Origin: Sapria himalayana
Lineage: Eukaryota; Streptophyta; Magnoliopsida; Malpighiales; Rafflesiaceae
Assembly (NCBI GenBank): GCA_029783825.1
Contig: JAREIK010014603.1
Location: forward strand, 1 to 64,000
DNA length: 64,000 bases
Direction: 5' to 3'
Part shown: positions 1-12,120 of the stretch, piece after piece
Layout: each line of letters begins with the position of its first letter
Position numbering within the stretch: the stretch's first letter is position 1
The notes under the pieces: generated by a model
Told to the model about the DNA's origin: nothing
What the model saw: only the letters and a program-made list of their open reading frames with translations
The model's database searches: none
Translations under genes and position numbers: made by a program

Positions 1-3000
1 ATTTTTTTAATTTTTCAAAGGTTAACCTTCGAAATAATAATTTTTAATTTTTTTAAATGTTAATATAATATTTATTATAATTCTTAATATATATATAATG
101 TAATCTCAATATAAATATTATATAGATATTATAATAATGCATAAAAAAATTATAAACTATTATTATAAGAATGATATAATTAAAATATAATTGTAAAAAC
201 TAAATGATTCAAATCAAAATAAAATATATTACAAAATAAATTTTTTTTTTAAAATTCTGCCTCTTTTTAAGCATATATTTTTTTTTGAAAAAAATAAATT
301 ATTTAAATTAGATCTGTGTCACTAATAATTTATTTTGTAATTAATATTTCTATAAAAATAAACGACAAATTAAAATAAAAATTAAAAATTATACTTAATA
401 AAATTAAAATGGGATTTGTGATTTATTATTTTTTTATTTTTATGACATTTTCAAATGTTATAATCTTTGACCATATAATAATTTTAATATTTTTTCAAAA
501 TTGAATACAATATTTAGTTATAATAATTATTAAATTTATATATCATATAAATTCAATATAACTATTTTATTGATAAATATTCTAATAATGATCAAAAAAT
601 ACATTACTAATCTATTATTAATAAGTTAGATATCAATTAAAATATAATTACAAACCTAAATGATTCAGAAACAAAGCAAAATATATTACTATATAATATT
701 TTTTTGTTTTTTATTTTTTTCTTCTTTTATTAAGTTTATATATATTTTTTTGTTGAAAAATAATTTTTATAAATTATATTTGTATAACTTATAATTATTT
801 TTTAATTAATATTTATATAAAAATAACAAATAATAATTAAAATGAATCTTTAAAATTATAATGAAAAAATAAAAATGAGATTTATTATATTATTTATTAT
901 TTAGGATATACATGTTTAAAAATTTATCTATTTACGGTTTTCGAGATTAGAAGTTATTGATTTAAGTATTTAGGCATTTAATGGTTTATAGGTTTTATTC
1001 AAACAATGAAATAACAAAAAATTTATTTTGATATTTTTTCAAATTTTCTAAGGTTATAACATTTGAAATATATTAATTTTAAAATTTATAAAAATGTGAA
1101 TACAATATTTAGTAATAATAACTATTATAACTATATATAATATAAACTAAATATAAAAAATTTTATTGATAGATATTACATCAATTATCAAAAAATAAAT
1201 TAATAAACTATTATTAATATGATAGATATAAATTAAATATAATTAAAAACTTAAAATGATTCAAACTCAAAGTAAAATTATTACTAAATAATAATTTTTT
1301 TTAGTTTTTGCATCATTTTATAAGCTTATATGTTTTTTTGATGAAAATATATTATTTAAATTATATTTGTATCACTCAATTATTTTGTAATTAATATTTC
1401 TATAAATTATTTAAATTATATTTAAGGTTTACGAGTTTAAAGGTTAGAATATTTAGGGGCTTCGGGGTTTAGGGTTTAGTATTTATGTATTAGGCATTTA
1501 ATGTTTTATATGTTTATTTAAACAATGATATAACAAAGAATTTATTTTTGTTTTTTTTCTCATTTTGAAGGTTATAAACTTTGAAAATATAACAATTTTT
1601 AATTTTTTTATATGTGAATACTATATTTAGTTATAATAATCTTAATAATTATATATCATGTAAATTCAATATAAACAATAGTATTGAAATATATTATATT
1701 AATGATCAAAAATAAATTAATAAACTATTATTAATAAGATAAATATTATTTTAAATATATTTGCAAAATATAAATTTATTCAAAATCAAAGTAAAATATA
1801 TTACTACATAATACTTTCTTGATGTTTTGCTTCTTTTTATAAGTTTATATTTTTTGTTATTAAAAGTAGATTATTTAAATTATATTTGTCATCCTCATAA
1901 TTTATTTTTAATTTATAATTCTATAAAATAAACTAATAAATAATAAAAATGAATATTTAAAATTATAATGAATATAAATAAAATAGAGATTTATTATTTA
2001 TATTCAGGATATATAGTTTATGGTTTAAGTATTTAGGTGTTTTGGGGTTTAGTGATTTAAGTGTTTAGGCCTTTAGTGATTTATAGTTTTTATTTAAAGA
2101 ATGAAAAATAAAAAATTAAATTTTTTGATTTTTTTTTAATTTTTGAAGGTTATAACCTTTGAATTTATAATAATTTTTAATTTTTTTTAAATGTGAATAT
2201 AATATTCCGTAATAATAATCTTAATAATTATATATAATGTAAACTCAATATAAATAATTTTATAATAGATTTTAAATAATTATCAATAAAAATTAATAAA
2301 CTTGTATTAATAAGAATGAGGTAAATTAAAATATAAATGCAAAATCTAAAATGATTCAAAATAAAAATAAAATATATTACTAAATAATTAATTTTGTTTT
2401 TAAAATTTTGCCTCTTTTTATAAGGATATATATTCTTTTGATGAAAATAAATTATTTAAATTACATCTATCACAATAATAATTTATTTTATAATTAATAT
2501 TTCTCTAAAATTAAATTGATAAATAATTAAAATAAAAATTTAAAATTATACTTAAAAAAAATTAAATTAAGATTTATGATTTTTTATTAATCTACACATG
2601 TTTAATAGTTTAAGTATTTAAAGGTTATAGTCATTTAGGAGTTTAGCAATTTATGTTTTTAGGCATTTAGTGGTTTATATATTTTATTTAAACAATAAAA
2701 TAACAAAAAAAAATTTGTAATTTTTTCTCATATTCATAGGTTATAACCTTTGAAAATATAATAATATTTAAATTTTTTGAAATGTGTATACAATATTTAG
2801 TTATAATAATATTAATAATTATATATCATATAAATTCAATATAAATAATTTTATTGATAGATAATATAATAATGATCAAATTTAAATTAATAAACTATTA
2901 ATAAAAAGATTGATATTAATTAAAAAATATTTACAAAACCAAAATCGATTCAAATTAAAGTAAAATATATTACTGGATAATAATTTTTAATTTTAAAATT

Positions 3001-4579
3001 TTTACTTCTTTTATAAGCAATTATTTTTTTTGATTAAAAATAAATTAATTAAAATATATTTGTAGTTCTCATAATTTAATTTGTAATAAATATTTCTATA
3101 AAAATAAACTAATAAATAATTAAAATGAATATTTAAAATTATAATAAATAGAAATAAAAGTTAGATTTATTAAATATTAAGTAGTATATAGCGGTTTAAT
3201 GGTTTATCTATTTCAGCATTATGAGGTTTAAGAATTTACTAATTTAACTGTGTATGCATTTTTTGGTTATAGGTTTAATTAAAAAAATAAAATTATAAAA
3301 ATTTATTTTTTATTATTTTTTGATAATTTCAAAGGTTATAACCTTTGAAATATAATAATTTTTAAATTTTTTTAAATGCGAATACAATATTTAGTTTTAA
3401 TAATCATTATATTATATATCATATAAATTCAATATAAACAATTTTATTGATAAATATTCTAATAATGATCAAAAATAAATTAATAATCTATTATTAATAA
3501 GATAGATATCAATTAAAATATAATTACAAAACCTAAAATGATTCAAAAGAAAAACAAATTATATTACTATATAATAATTTTTTGTTTTAATTTTTTTTTT
3601 CTTTTAAAAATTTTATCAATAATATTTTGATGAAAAATAATTTATATAAATTATATTTGTCTAAATCACTTTATTTTGTAATTATTATTTATATATAAAT
3701 AAACAAATATATAATTAAAATGAATATTTAAAATTATATTAAAAAAATGAGATTTATTATTTATTATATAGGGATATCGGTTCAATTTAAATTAGATCTG
3801 TCTCACTAATAATTTATTTTCTAATTAATATTTCTATAAAATAAATTCATAAATAATTAAAATAAAAATTTAAAATCATACTAAATAAAAATTAAAATTA
3901 GATTTATGATTTTTTATTAATGTATACCAGTTTAATGATTTAAGTATTTAGAGGTTTTGTCGTTAAGAGTTTAGCGATTTATGTTTTTAGGCTTTTAGTG
4001 GTTTATAGGTTTTATTTAAAAAAATAAAATAACAAAAAATAATTTTTATAATTTTTTATCATTTTCATAGGTTATAACATTTGAAAATATAATAATATTT
4101 AAAATTTTAAAAGAATATTTTGATATAATAATATTAATAATTATATATCATATAAATTTAATATAAATAATTTTATTGATAGATATTATAATAATGATCA
4201 AAAATTAAATTTATAAACTATTAATATTAAGATAGATATTAATTAAAAAATATTTGCAAAACCCAAATTGATTCAAAATTAAAGTAACTTATATTACTTG
4301 ATAATAATTTTCTATTTTTAAATTTAAACTTCTTTAATAAGCATGTATTTTTATTAAATAAATAATATATTATTTAAATTATATTTGTCGCACGCATAAT
4401 TTATTTTGTTATAAATATTTCTAAATAAATACACTAATAAATAATTAAAATGAATATTTAAAAATATAATAAATAGCATTAAAAATAGATTTATTAATTT
4501 TAAGTAGTATTTAGCAGTTTAATTCTTTATGAATTTAGGCATTACGGTGTTTAGGAGTTTATTGATTTAACTTTATATG
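1..4579 (+). repeat. AT-rich satellite array, left block
   Basis: Diverged tandem monomers run head to tail. Landmarks recur at about 447, 1049, 1566, 2146, 2738, 3332 and 4068, where each monomer has a GGTTATAACC-centred palindrome. Spacings are therefore near 600, 517, 580, 592, 594 and 736 bp. Each monomer also carries a TTTAGG-rich tract (for example 1451-1516 and 3925-4015) followed by a conserved TTTATAGGTTTTATTTAAA-like stretch. No coding capacity is visible. The array continues past the left window edge and resumes after the hAT insertion at 4,588. Confidence 0.9.
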
Positions 4580-5370
4580 CATTTAGTAGGGCTACTAATG
4601 GGACTCGGAGATTCGAGACCCGACCCGAAGTCTTGTCGCGAAAAAATTGGGACTAAGAAAAATCCGTTGACTTTCACTTTTCCCATCCTATTCTGTTACG
4701 TATTTTTTCTTTGGGGATGGTTCTAGATCTTAAGGAATATCCATCCCAAGAACCGTCCCATCCTAAAAAACCTATAAAAGAACCATGAATATATATATAT
4801 ATATATATAACATGAAGATGCCACCAATTCCGCTACTGCACATCCAATTCCGACGCACCTATTGCTGTTTCGACGAGTTCCATGCCACCTCCGCCATTCC
4901 AGCCATGTTCAGTTAGGTCCAGCCCTTGTCCATCGCACTTCTGATTGCCTCCACCGTGTCTCAGATGCGACCAGCCTTTTTGGTTTGTTTTTTTGACCAG
5001 AATTGAGTGATTTATTATTATTATTATGTGTCTCAGTCAGTTTTGTTGAGTATTGGTTTTGGTGTTGTGGTTGGGCCGAATGAGTGGGCTGAATGTGTTA
5101 CAGTCAGTTTTGTAGAGCTTGCTTGTTTGAAATATTTATATGTATTTATGCTTGACATATCATAATAATTAATGGCAATGCAGATGGCACAATCTAGTGG
5201 TAAAATAAAATAAAATAAACTGAAGATGATCACATCTCAAATGATCAAAGTACTGGTAAATCCAATTATCATCCTTTCACGAACCCTCCTATTGTTACTA
5301 CAGGTTCTTCAATTCCAATTGTAAAAGAATTTCAAGGTACATCTGAACCTCATGCTCATAAAAAGTAATG

Positions 5371-7282
5371 TCTGCTGTTTGGGAAACTTATGATATATTA
5401 GTTGATTCAGAGGAAAATTAAACTGGTAGGGCAGCTTGTATATGGTGTAGTAAAGAATACTTGGAAAAAAGTGATCAAGGTACTTCGGGTTTATGGAAAT
5501 ACTCGAGAGAGACTTGTAGGAATTTTCCAAACAAAAAAGAATTAATAGAAGCTCACAAAGGTAAAGATAAATCACAATCTTTGTTGGGTTTCACTAAAGG
5601 TACTAGTTCAGAGGATAACAAATTAACTTGTTGGCAATTTGATCAACAACTAGTTAGAGAGGCTTTGGTGAAAATGATCATAAAAGATGAATTGCCTGTT
5701 TGTTTTGTTGAGAGGGATGAGTTTAAAAAGTTTAGTGAATTTAATGTGCCTTAATTTAAAATTCCATCTTAGCACTCTGTTTTGAAGAATTATTTTTCTT
5801 TGTTTGTGAAGGAAAAGAATAAATTATTTGATAGCATATCATCTCATTATTGTAGAGTTTCATTGACTACCGACACTTGGACTAGCATTCAAAATTTGTC
5901 TTATATATTTTTGACTGTTCATTTAATTTATTCTCTATGGAATATACATAAAAGGCTTTTGAACTTTTGTGTAATTAAAAGTCATTCGAAAGTTAATACT
6001 GAAATGCTATTGAGTTTTGGATGAATGAATGAGGTTGGAGAAAGTTGATGTTCATTACTATTGACAATGCATCAAATAATGATGTTGCAGTTGAACAATT
6101 GAAAAAAAGGCTTGTGAAGATAAGTGTTGTACCTTTGAGAGGCGAGCATTTTCATATGAGATGTTGTGATCATATCCTAAACTTAATTGTCAGAGATGGC
6201 ATTGCATTAGTTGAGGGTGCTTTTCAAAAAATTAGAGGTGTGGTGAAATATGTGAGGAGCAGTCCTAAAAGATTAGATATGTTTAAGTTATGTGTTGAAG
6301 AAGCAAACTTGACATATGGATCTTCATTGCAATTAGATTGTCCTACAAGATGGAATTCAACTTATTTGATGCTGCAAATTGTTATAAAATATCAAAAATA
6401 ATTTGATAAGTTGGAGGACAAAGACAAACGGTTTTTAAAGGAGTTTGGTTCAAACATTCCAACTGAGAGAGACTGAACAAACGCCAAAATTTTGGCTCAT
6501 TTCTTGAAAACTTTTTATGAGGTAACTTGTAAATTTTCTGGCTAATAATATTCTACCTCTAGTGTTTATTTTCCTGAGATTATTATAATTTTGAAAAAAA
6601 ATTGAGCTTTGTGAAAATAGTAGAGATACAATGGTGTCAAATATGGGGATGAAAATGAGGCATAAATTCAACAAATATTGTGGTTCTTTTTAATTAACAA
6701 ATATTATGCTTTTTGTAGCAGTAGTGATAGATCCTAGATATAAGCTCAAATATCTCAAGGTTAAGTACACTTAGCATTATAGAGAGGAATTGGCTAAAAA
6801 TTTGGTGAAAAAGGTTATAAATGCTTTAAATTAGATGATGGATGATTATAAAGATTAAAATGAAGTTGAATCAAAAGAAGATGATTTCTCTTCTAGTGTG
6901 TTGAAGAAAAATGATGATTTCTTTGATGGTAGTAATACTTATGTTGATGATATTTTTTGTTGAATTGGAGAAAGAACAAGATGTTGCAGCTTTGGAAGAG
7001 TTGGATGGGTACTTGGAGGACAAACTTGAAAAAAATAGAATTGATTTTGATCTTCTAAACTTGTTGAAGGTAAATGAGGTTAGGTATCCTTCTTTGACAA
7101 ATGTAGCAAAAGATGTATTTTCTATCCAAGCTTCTACTGTGGCCTACGAATCTATATTTAGCATTGGGGGGAGAAATTTAGATAAATTTAGGAGTTCTTT
7201 AACACCTATTATAGCTGAAGTTCTCATATGTCTACAAGATTGGTTGAGAAGCTCAAACAACCTATTTAATTTGAAGAATTAG
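5371..7282 (+). pseudogene. hAT transposase pseudogene (element 1)
   Basis: This is a recognisable plant BED-finger hAT transposase broken by stops and frameshifts. A BED-like N-terminus reads CIWCSKEYLE then GTSGLWKYSRETC; an in-frame TAA lies just before it near 5419. The RNase-H-like core follows: TDTWTS (about 5870), TIDNASNND (about 6058), the MRCCDHILNLIVRDG block (about 6155) and CPTRWNSTY (about 6340). The C-terminal dimerisation region is at 6911-7282, with VAYESIFSIGGR and SLTPIIAEVLICLQDWL. Open segments are 5461-5754, 5782-6024, 6045-6401 and 6911-7282. The DDE-type residues are visible, but 6402-6900 is degraded. It would have catalysed cut-and-paste transposition. No intact reading frame remains, so the element could move only with a transposase supplied in trans. 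Confidence 0.9.
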
Positions 7283-8092
7283 TTCAAGACCTTGATGATA
7301 ATGAATCAGGTTAGTATACAAATCTTGTAAATTTTAATTTCACTTTTACTTATTTTATTCATTCGATTTAATAAAAATATGGTTCAATTACAATTTTCAA
7401 AAGGGTCTCAATATCCAAATATTCTTCCAACTATAATTGGCCAACTAAATTTGGAATGGGTGTATAGAGGTGTCAAACGGGCCGGCCCGACCCGGCCCGG
7501 CCGTTATTTTTGATCACGAGCGTGCCTACGTGCCGCGCCGGGCACGGCACGGTTACCGTGCCGGGCCCGGCCCGGCATGGTTTAAAAAGCCGAGCCAGGC
7601 ACGGCCCGAAGGCATGGCAGGCCGTGCCATTCCGTTCCGGGCCAGAAAAAAATTTTTTTTTTTAAATTTTTTTTAAATTTTTTTTAAATTTTTTTTAAAT
7701 TTTATTTATATAAATTATTAAAATATATATATAATTTTAGATAATGTATAGTATTATATAATTATATTATGAAAAATGTTAAATTTTATTAAATTCACAA
7801 AGTTTAAATTTTTTTTTATGTAATATAAAATTAGTTTAAAATTTATTATAATTATATAATAAAGTTATAAATTTTTAAATGAAAAATTAAAACAAAAAAA
7901 ATAAATAAATCAATACATTTTGTTAATAAAAATAAAAATTAAAAAAAAACATAGGCAACTCAAATGAAAAATGACTAATCAGCCATTTAGAACCGGAGGT
8001 CCAAACCAAATAAATTACAGTTTCAACACAACGTACAAACAAAGCGTACAATCAATAAAAAAACATTGAAATCAAAAAATAGTAAATCATCA

Positions 8093-10021
8093 TCAATCAT
8101 CAATCGGCATATCATGAGCATCATCAACCGCAACATCAAGATCAGTATCATATGGATCATCATCATAGGCAATCAACTCCTTCGTCATCTTAGTGGATGC
8201 GACTGCAGTCCCTGTCCTAGTCCCGGGTTCAGCACAATCATGGATGCTAAACCTCGAATCCTCCCAATCCTTCAAACAAGCCAAGGCATCAATAATATCT
8301 GGACGTAATCTTGATCTCCTATCCGAAATCACGTTCACTGTAATAGAAAAGCAGATTACGATGCTACGCTTGACACTAGAGGAGTCAGTAGATCTCGGGC
8401 CATCCTAGATAGCACAGGAAATGTAGACTCATATGATTTCCACCACTGTAATAAATCAAGATTCTTAGTATCAGAATGTGATAGGATTCAGTAGTAATCA
8501 GTATCTAAGTACCGAGAAAGCTCGCTCCTATGTGATGGTCCACCCCTACATTTCCCCCTCGCTAGCTGAATGGAAAAATCATTATATCCGAATAAGGTAT
8601 CAATGTCCATAATCACAGTTTCACTACCACCACCACCATACCTAGTATTGTAGTATGTGAACAGGTCAGTCAACTTCTCATGAATGAACCCTTCAGGTGG
8701 GTCTTCCAGGTTCATGCATGAGGAAATGTAACTCCGGGTGTTTTCTACCCCTTCCACCTTAAACCGTAGGGTCCATGCATGCAGCAAGGCAATAAAGAGA
8801 AGGAACGGTGGACCAGTACTTCAAGTACTTGGTTTCCATCTCTGCAACCATATGGCTAAGTATCGGGGCAGCTCGATACTTCCTAAACATGCTGCTAATG
8901 TTGCATATGCACTGGAGTGCAATGCAAGTGGTGGGCATATAAACCAACGAACACATGTTCGTCGTGTCATAAAAAATCTTCAGGAATTTCATAAATGAAA
9001 TTCCTGAAGCCCAGTCAGTGTCGTCAATAATAAGTTCGTCACTCTTACTATTGATGTAATCGGATATCACGTGTTCGAATCCAACACATGATTCTATCAT
9101 CAGGTACATGTAATTCCAACGATGTCTCGCATTCGATTGGAATCTCTTCTTCTTAAGAATCGCACACAAATAGAGACTCCCAAACTCTCTTTGTCTGCAA
9201 GGAGTGCGAATATATTTTAGTGCATTACGCATATTATCCAACGCGGGGGAACATACCTTCATACCCGCTTGAACAATCAAGTTAATCACGTGACACATGC
9301 ATCTGACATGAAAGATCTCTCCTAATGGTGCGTCTCTAATATTTCTAAGAAACATGTTGATTGCTACTCCATTATTAGATGCATTATTGAAGGTGACACT
9401 AAAAATTTTATTTTGAATTTTATATTTCCTAAAAATTTTCAACATACACTCAAAAATGGCCGGGCCATCATGAGGATGAAGAATCTCAGAGAATCCTAGA
9501 ATTTTTTTATTGATTATCCAGTTTGAATCTACATAGTGGCTGGTGAGACATGCATTAAAAGATTCATCGTGACTTGTCCAGATATCGGACGTCACAGACA
9601 CCACTCCACTATATGCCATAAATTCATTAATTATTTTTTATTTTTCTAACTTATATATCTTTAGTATGTCATTCCTAGATGTGGATCTAGGAATCCTATG
9701 ATAGGCAGGCTGAAAATATGTCTGCATGATGTGCACTACCCTTGGATCTTCCGAAAATCTGATCGGAAGACCCATCAATGTGATAAGTCTGGCCATGTCG
9801 TCCCTACCCAACTCGCTTGAGTATATGAAGAAAGTAAACATTGAAAATGAACTCGATCCTGCCTCAAAAAATGCAGTGCCAAGTTGGGTTTGCCTAGGAT
9901 CTAATGATCCATGTTTTTTGGTGCATAATTTGGCATGCCTTTTAAGGTGCCCAGTCTTAAACGAACTCTTACATGTTAAAAGTCTCATACAATATTTGCA
10001 CTGTGCCATTTTTTGTTCCAC
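8093..10021 (-). pseudogene. hAT transposase pseudogene (element 2)
   Basis: Read on the minus strand. The first segment (10021-9638) begins near a BED-type zinc finger: C8 and C11 (AQCKYCMR), then H25 and H29 (GHLKRHAKLC). The next segment (9619-8759) carries the catalytic core: TSDIWTS near its start, FNNASNN where the family usually has a DNAS motif, then HVRCMCHVINLIVQAG and RHRWNYMYL. Segment 8787-8488 continues the C-terminal half. The dimerisation region follows, with ISDRRSRLRPDIIDALACL and an acidic tail ending at 8093. Lesions include the Asp-to-Asn change in the second core motif, and a TAA (8358-8356) where the conserved Glu of the VASESAF-type motif is expected, followed at once by a one-base deletion. 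It is therefore not functional. Confidence 0.9.
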
Positions 10022-10280
10022 ACCCCTAACATTTTTTTTGTTTTATTATATTACAATGAGTCCAAACTGCAGAAGTCCTCCTAGTTTTTTATTTTTTAGA
10101 AGTTTGAGTTGAGACGACTGGAGAAACCAAATTTTCAGCAGCCTCAAACCTCTGTGTAATATTTTCATTTTCTAAATTTAAATATGTTTCAGTTGTATTT
10201 GTCATTTTTTATGATTTTTATTTTTAAGAATAGTTTAATAAAGACTAGAAGACTGATTTGAATTTTTCTAATTTTGGTAT

Positions 10281-10321
10281 AGAGAGAGAAACTATAGAGA
10301 GAGAAACTATAGAGAGAGAAA
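10281..10321. repeat. 15-bp minisatellite in hAT element 2
   Basis: The unit AGAGAGAGAAACTAT is repeated almost three times (10281-10295, 10296-10310, 10311-10320). It lies upstream of the element 2 transposase start. Confidence 0.85.
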
Positions 10322-10985
10322 GTTAAAAACTTAAAATAAATTACCCGATAAAAACAGTGAGGTCGGGCACGTGCACGGTGTACCGCAGTCAAGCTCTAAT
10401 GTTCAAAACTGAAGTCGAGATTCCCAAAAATCCAAGCCTAATGCCAAAAATCCCGAGGCCCAGGAGAGAGAATCAAGATTTTTGAGAGAGAAATAGAACG
10501 ATTTGAAAGAATTTATGTTTATGAAAAACATAAATGTTAAAGAGAGGAGGGTGGAATTTATTGATTAAAGATAATAATTTTTTATAAAAAAAGAAATTTT
10601 TTTTAAATCTTTTTTAATCTTTTTTAATTTTTTTAAGGGGCACTCTCATGAGGGCTGTTGGATTCTACTCCCTAGTAGTTGGTGGGGAGATCCAATGGCT
10701 GAAAATATAATTTTATATTAATTTTTTTTCCCATTGGGGGGATCTGGGTCAGTTCAGGCCTCATGGGAGTGGGACCGCGGGTTGGGTTATTTCAGACCCG
10801 ACCCATGGTCTTTTTTTGAGGGAGGGGCATGGGGCTATCGCAGGGTAAGGCTCGAGGGACACCAGGCACGGGATGAACCCGTGCTGGTGTGCCGTGCCAT
10901 CGGCCGAGCGATGCCGGGTCAGGCATGGCACGGCACGGCTCGTGCCTGACCCGGGCACGGCCCGGTTGACACCTCTATGAGTGTA

Positions 10986-11807
10986 TTAAATATTAAATGG
11001 TAATATTTGATTTTTTTATTACTATTTCATCTTAGAAATTTATGTGTACATGATTAACATATTTTCATCTTTGGTTGTCCTTCTACAGTGGAGGAAGAAA
11101 TGGGATGAGTTGTAGAAGAGATAATTAATTGGGTTTGGATTTTCGTTGATATTCCGGGACGGACCTTTAAAATGATTATTATCATGGTTGTTATTAGTTG
11201 TATTTTTTTGTTATATTAAGCTGCCTAATTTTAGCAATTACTTAAGTAGTAATTAATGCTACCAATGTTTGTGGTCATCTTTAGCTATTCCTTAATATGT
11301 TAAGTAATTGTTTAAAAAATGTAATATTGCTATTATGGTTAACTTTCACTCGGCTGAACAAAGCCAACTTGTGAAAAAACAAAGAACCAAATTAAGCACA
11401 CAACTTGGTCCCGTTCTGTTTAACATTTCTATCCTTTTCTGCACATCAATGCTTTTGACAAAGTAATGGAACTCGTTTGTGGTATTCAGCCTATTTGACA
11501 AAACAAAATTGACCCAATTTGAGTTTGAAATATAGATAACTAAGGAATGATAAATGGTACAGCAAAAGGTTTCGAAATGAACTAACTTGGCCGGTTTAAA
11601 GAAAATAAATTGAAAAAAATGTCTGAACTCCGTTCCGTCCCGGAATTGTTTTCTCCTACCCAAAATCCCCGATCTCCATTTCGTCCCATCCCGATATTTT
11701 CAACCTATGGAACGAGTCTGGATCTTCAAAAAAACAAATCTCTGAACTGTGGGAACGGCCTGGGGATTTGTAATCCCCATCCCGTCCCATCCCATGACCA
11801 CCCCTTC
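10986..11807 (+). other. 3' non-coding end of hAT element 1
   Basis: This is the part of element 1 beyond the nested insertion. No transposase similarity is visible. The last 200 bases are rich in CCCATCC/CCCGTCCC words, matching the subterminal region at the other end (4600-4760). Confidence 0.65.
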
Positions 11808-12120
11808 CATTTAGAGATTTATAGGGTTTATTAAAAAAATAAAATAAGAAAAAATTTAATATAACCTTTGAAACTATAACAATTTTTAAATTTTTTTTTA
11901 AATGTGAATACTATATTTAGTTATGATAATCTTAATAATTATATATCATGTAAATTCAATATAAACAATTATATTGATATATATTATAATAATGATCAAA
12001 CAAAAGATTAATAAACAATTTTTAATAAGATAAATATTGTTTAAAATATATTTACAAAACCAAAAATTATTCAAAAGCAAAGTGAAATATTTTACTAAAT
12101 ATTAAATTTAAATTTTAAAT

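Larger units (their letters stand above)
7465..10977 (-). mobile_element. hAT transposon 2, nested in element 1
   Basis: The element starts TAGAGGTGTCAAACGGGCC and ends TTGACACCTCTA, so the terminal inverted repeats match at the first 12 bases. It is flanked by 8-bp target duplications TGGGTGTA (7457-7464) and TGAGTGTA (10978-10985), one mismatch apart. Both ends have GC-rich subterminal repeats of GGCACGGC/GCCCGGC type, in sharp contrast to the AT-rich surroundings. A broken transposase gene lies on the minus strand (8093-10021). Several short internally deleted relatives with the same ends occur later in the window (46401, 50336, 51330). The insertion is in the 3' non-coding part of element 1, so it is younger than that element. 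Confidence 0.9.
4588..11807 (+). mobile_element. hAT transposon 1 (Ac-like), inactive, inserted in satellite
   Basis: The element is bounded by an imperfect 8-bp target-site duplication, CATTTAGT at 4580-4587 and CATTTAGA at 11808-11815, both within the satellite's GCATTTAGTGGTTTA stretch. The termini are imperfect inverted repeats of the form AGGGNTNNTNATGGGA. Subterminal regions on both sides are rich in CCCATCC/GGGATGG words, as is common in hAT elements. Inside lies a broken transposase gene on the plus strand (5371-7282), then a second hAT element (7465-10977) in its 3' part, then 0.8 kb of its own 3' non-coding end. Without the nested element it would be about 3.7 kb, a normal size for an autonomous plant hAT. 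The satellite resumes in register after 11815. Confidence 0.85.

Noticed and set aside
1..4579. CRISPR-like array from the regular palindromes
   Set aside because: The spacing is about 600 bp, the intervening DNA is homologous between units and the host is a plant; it is a satellite.
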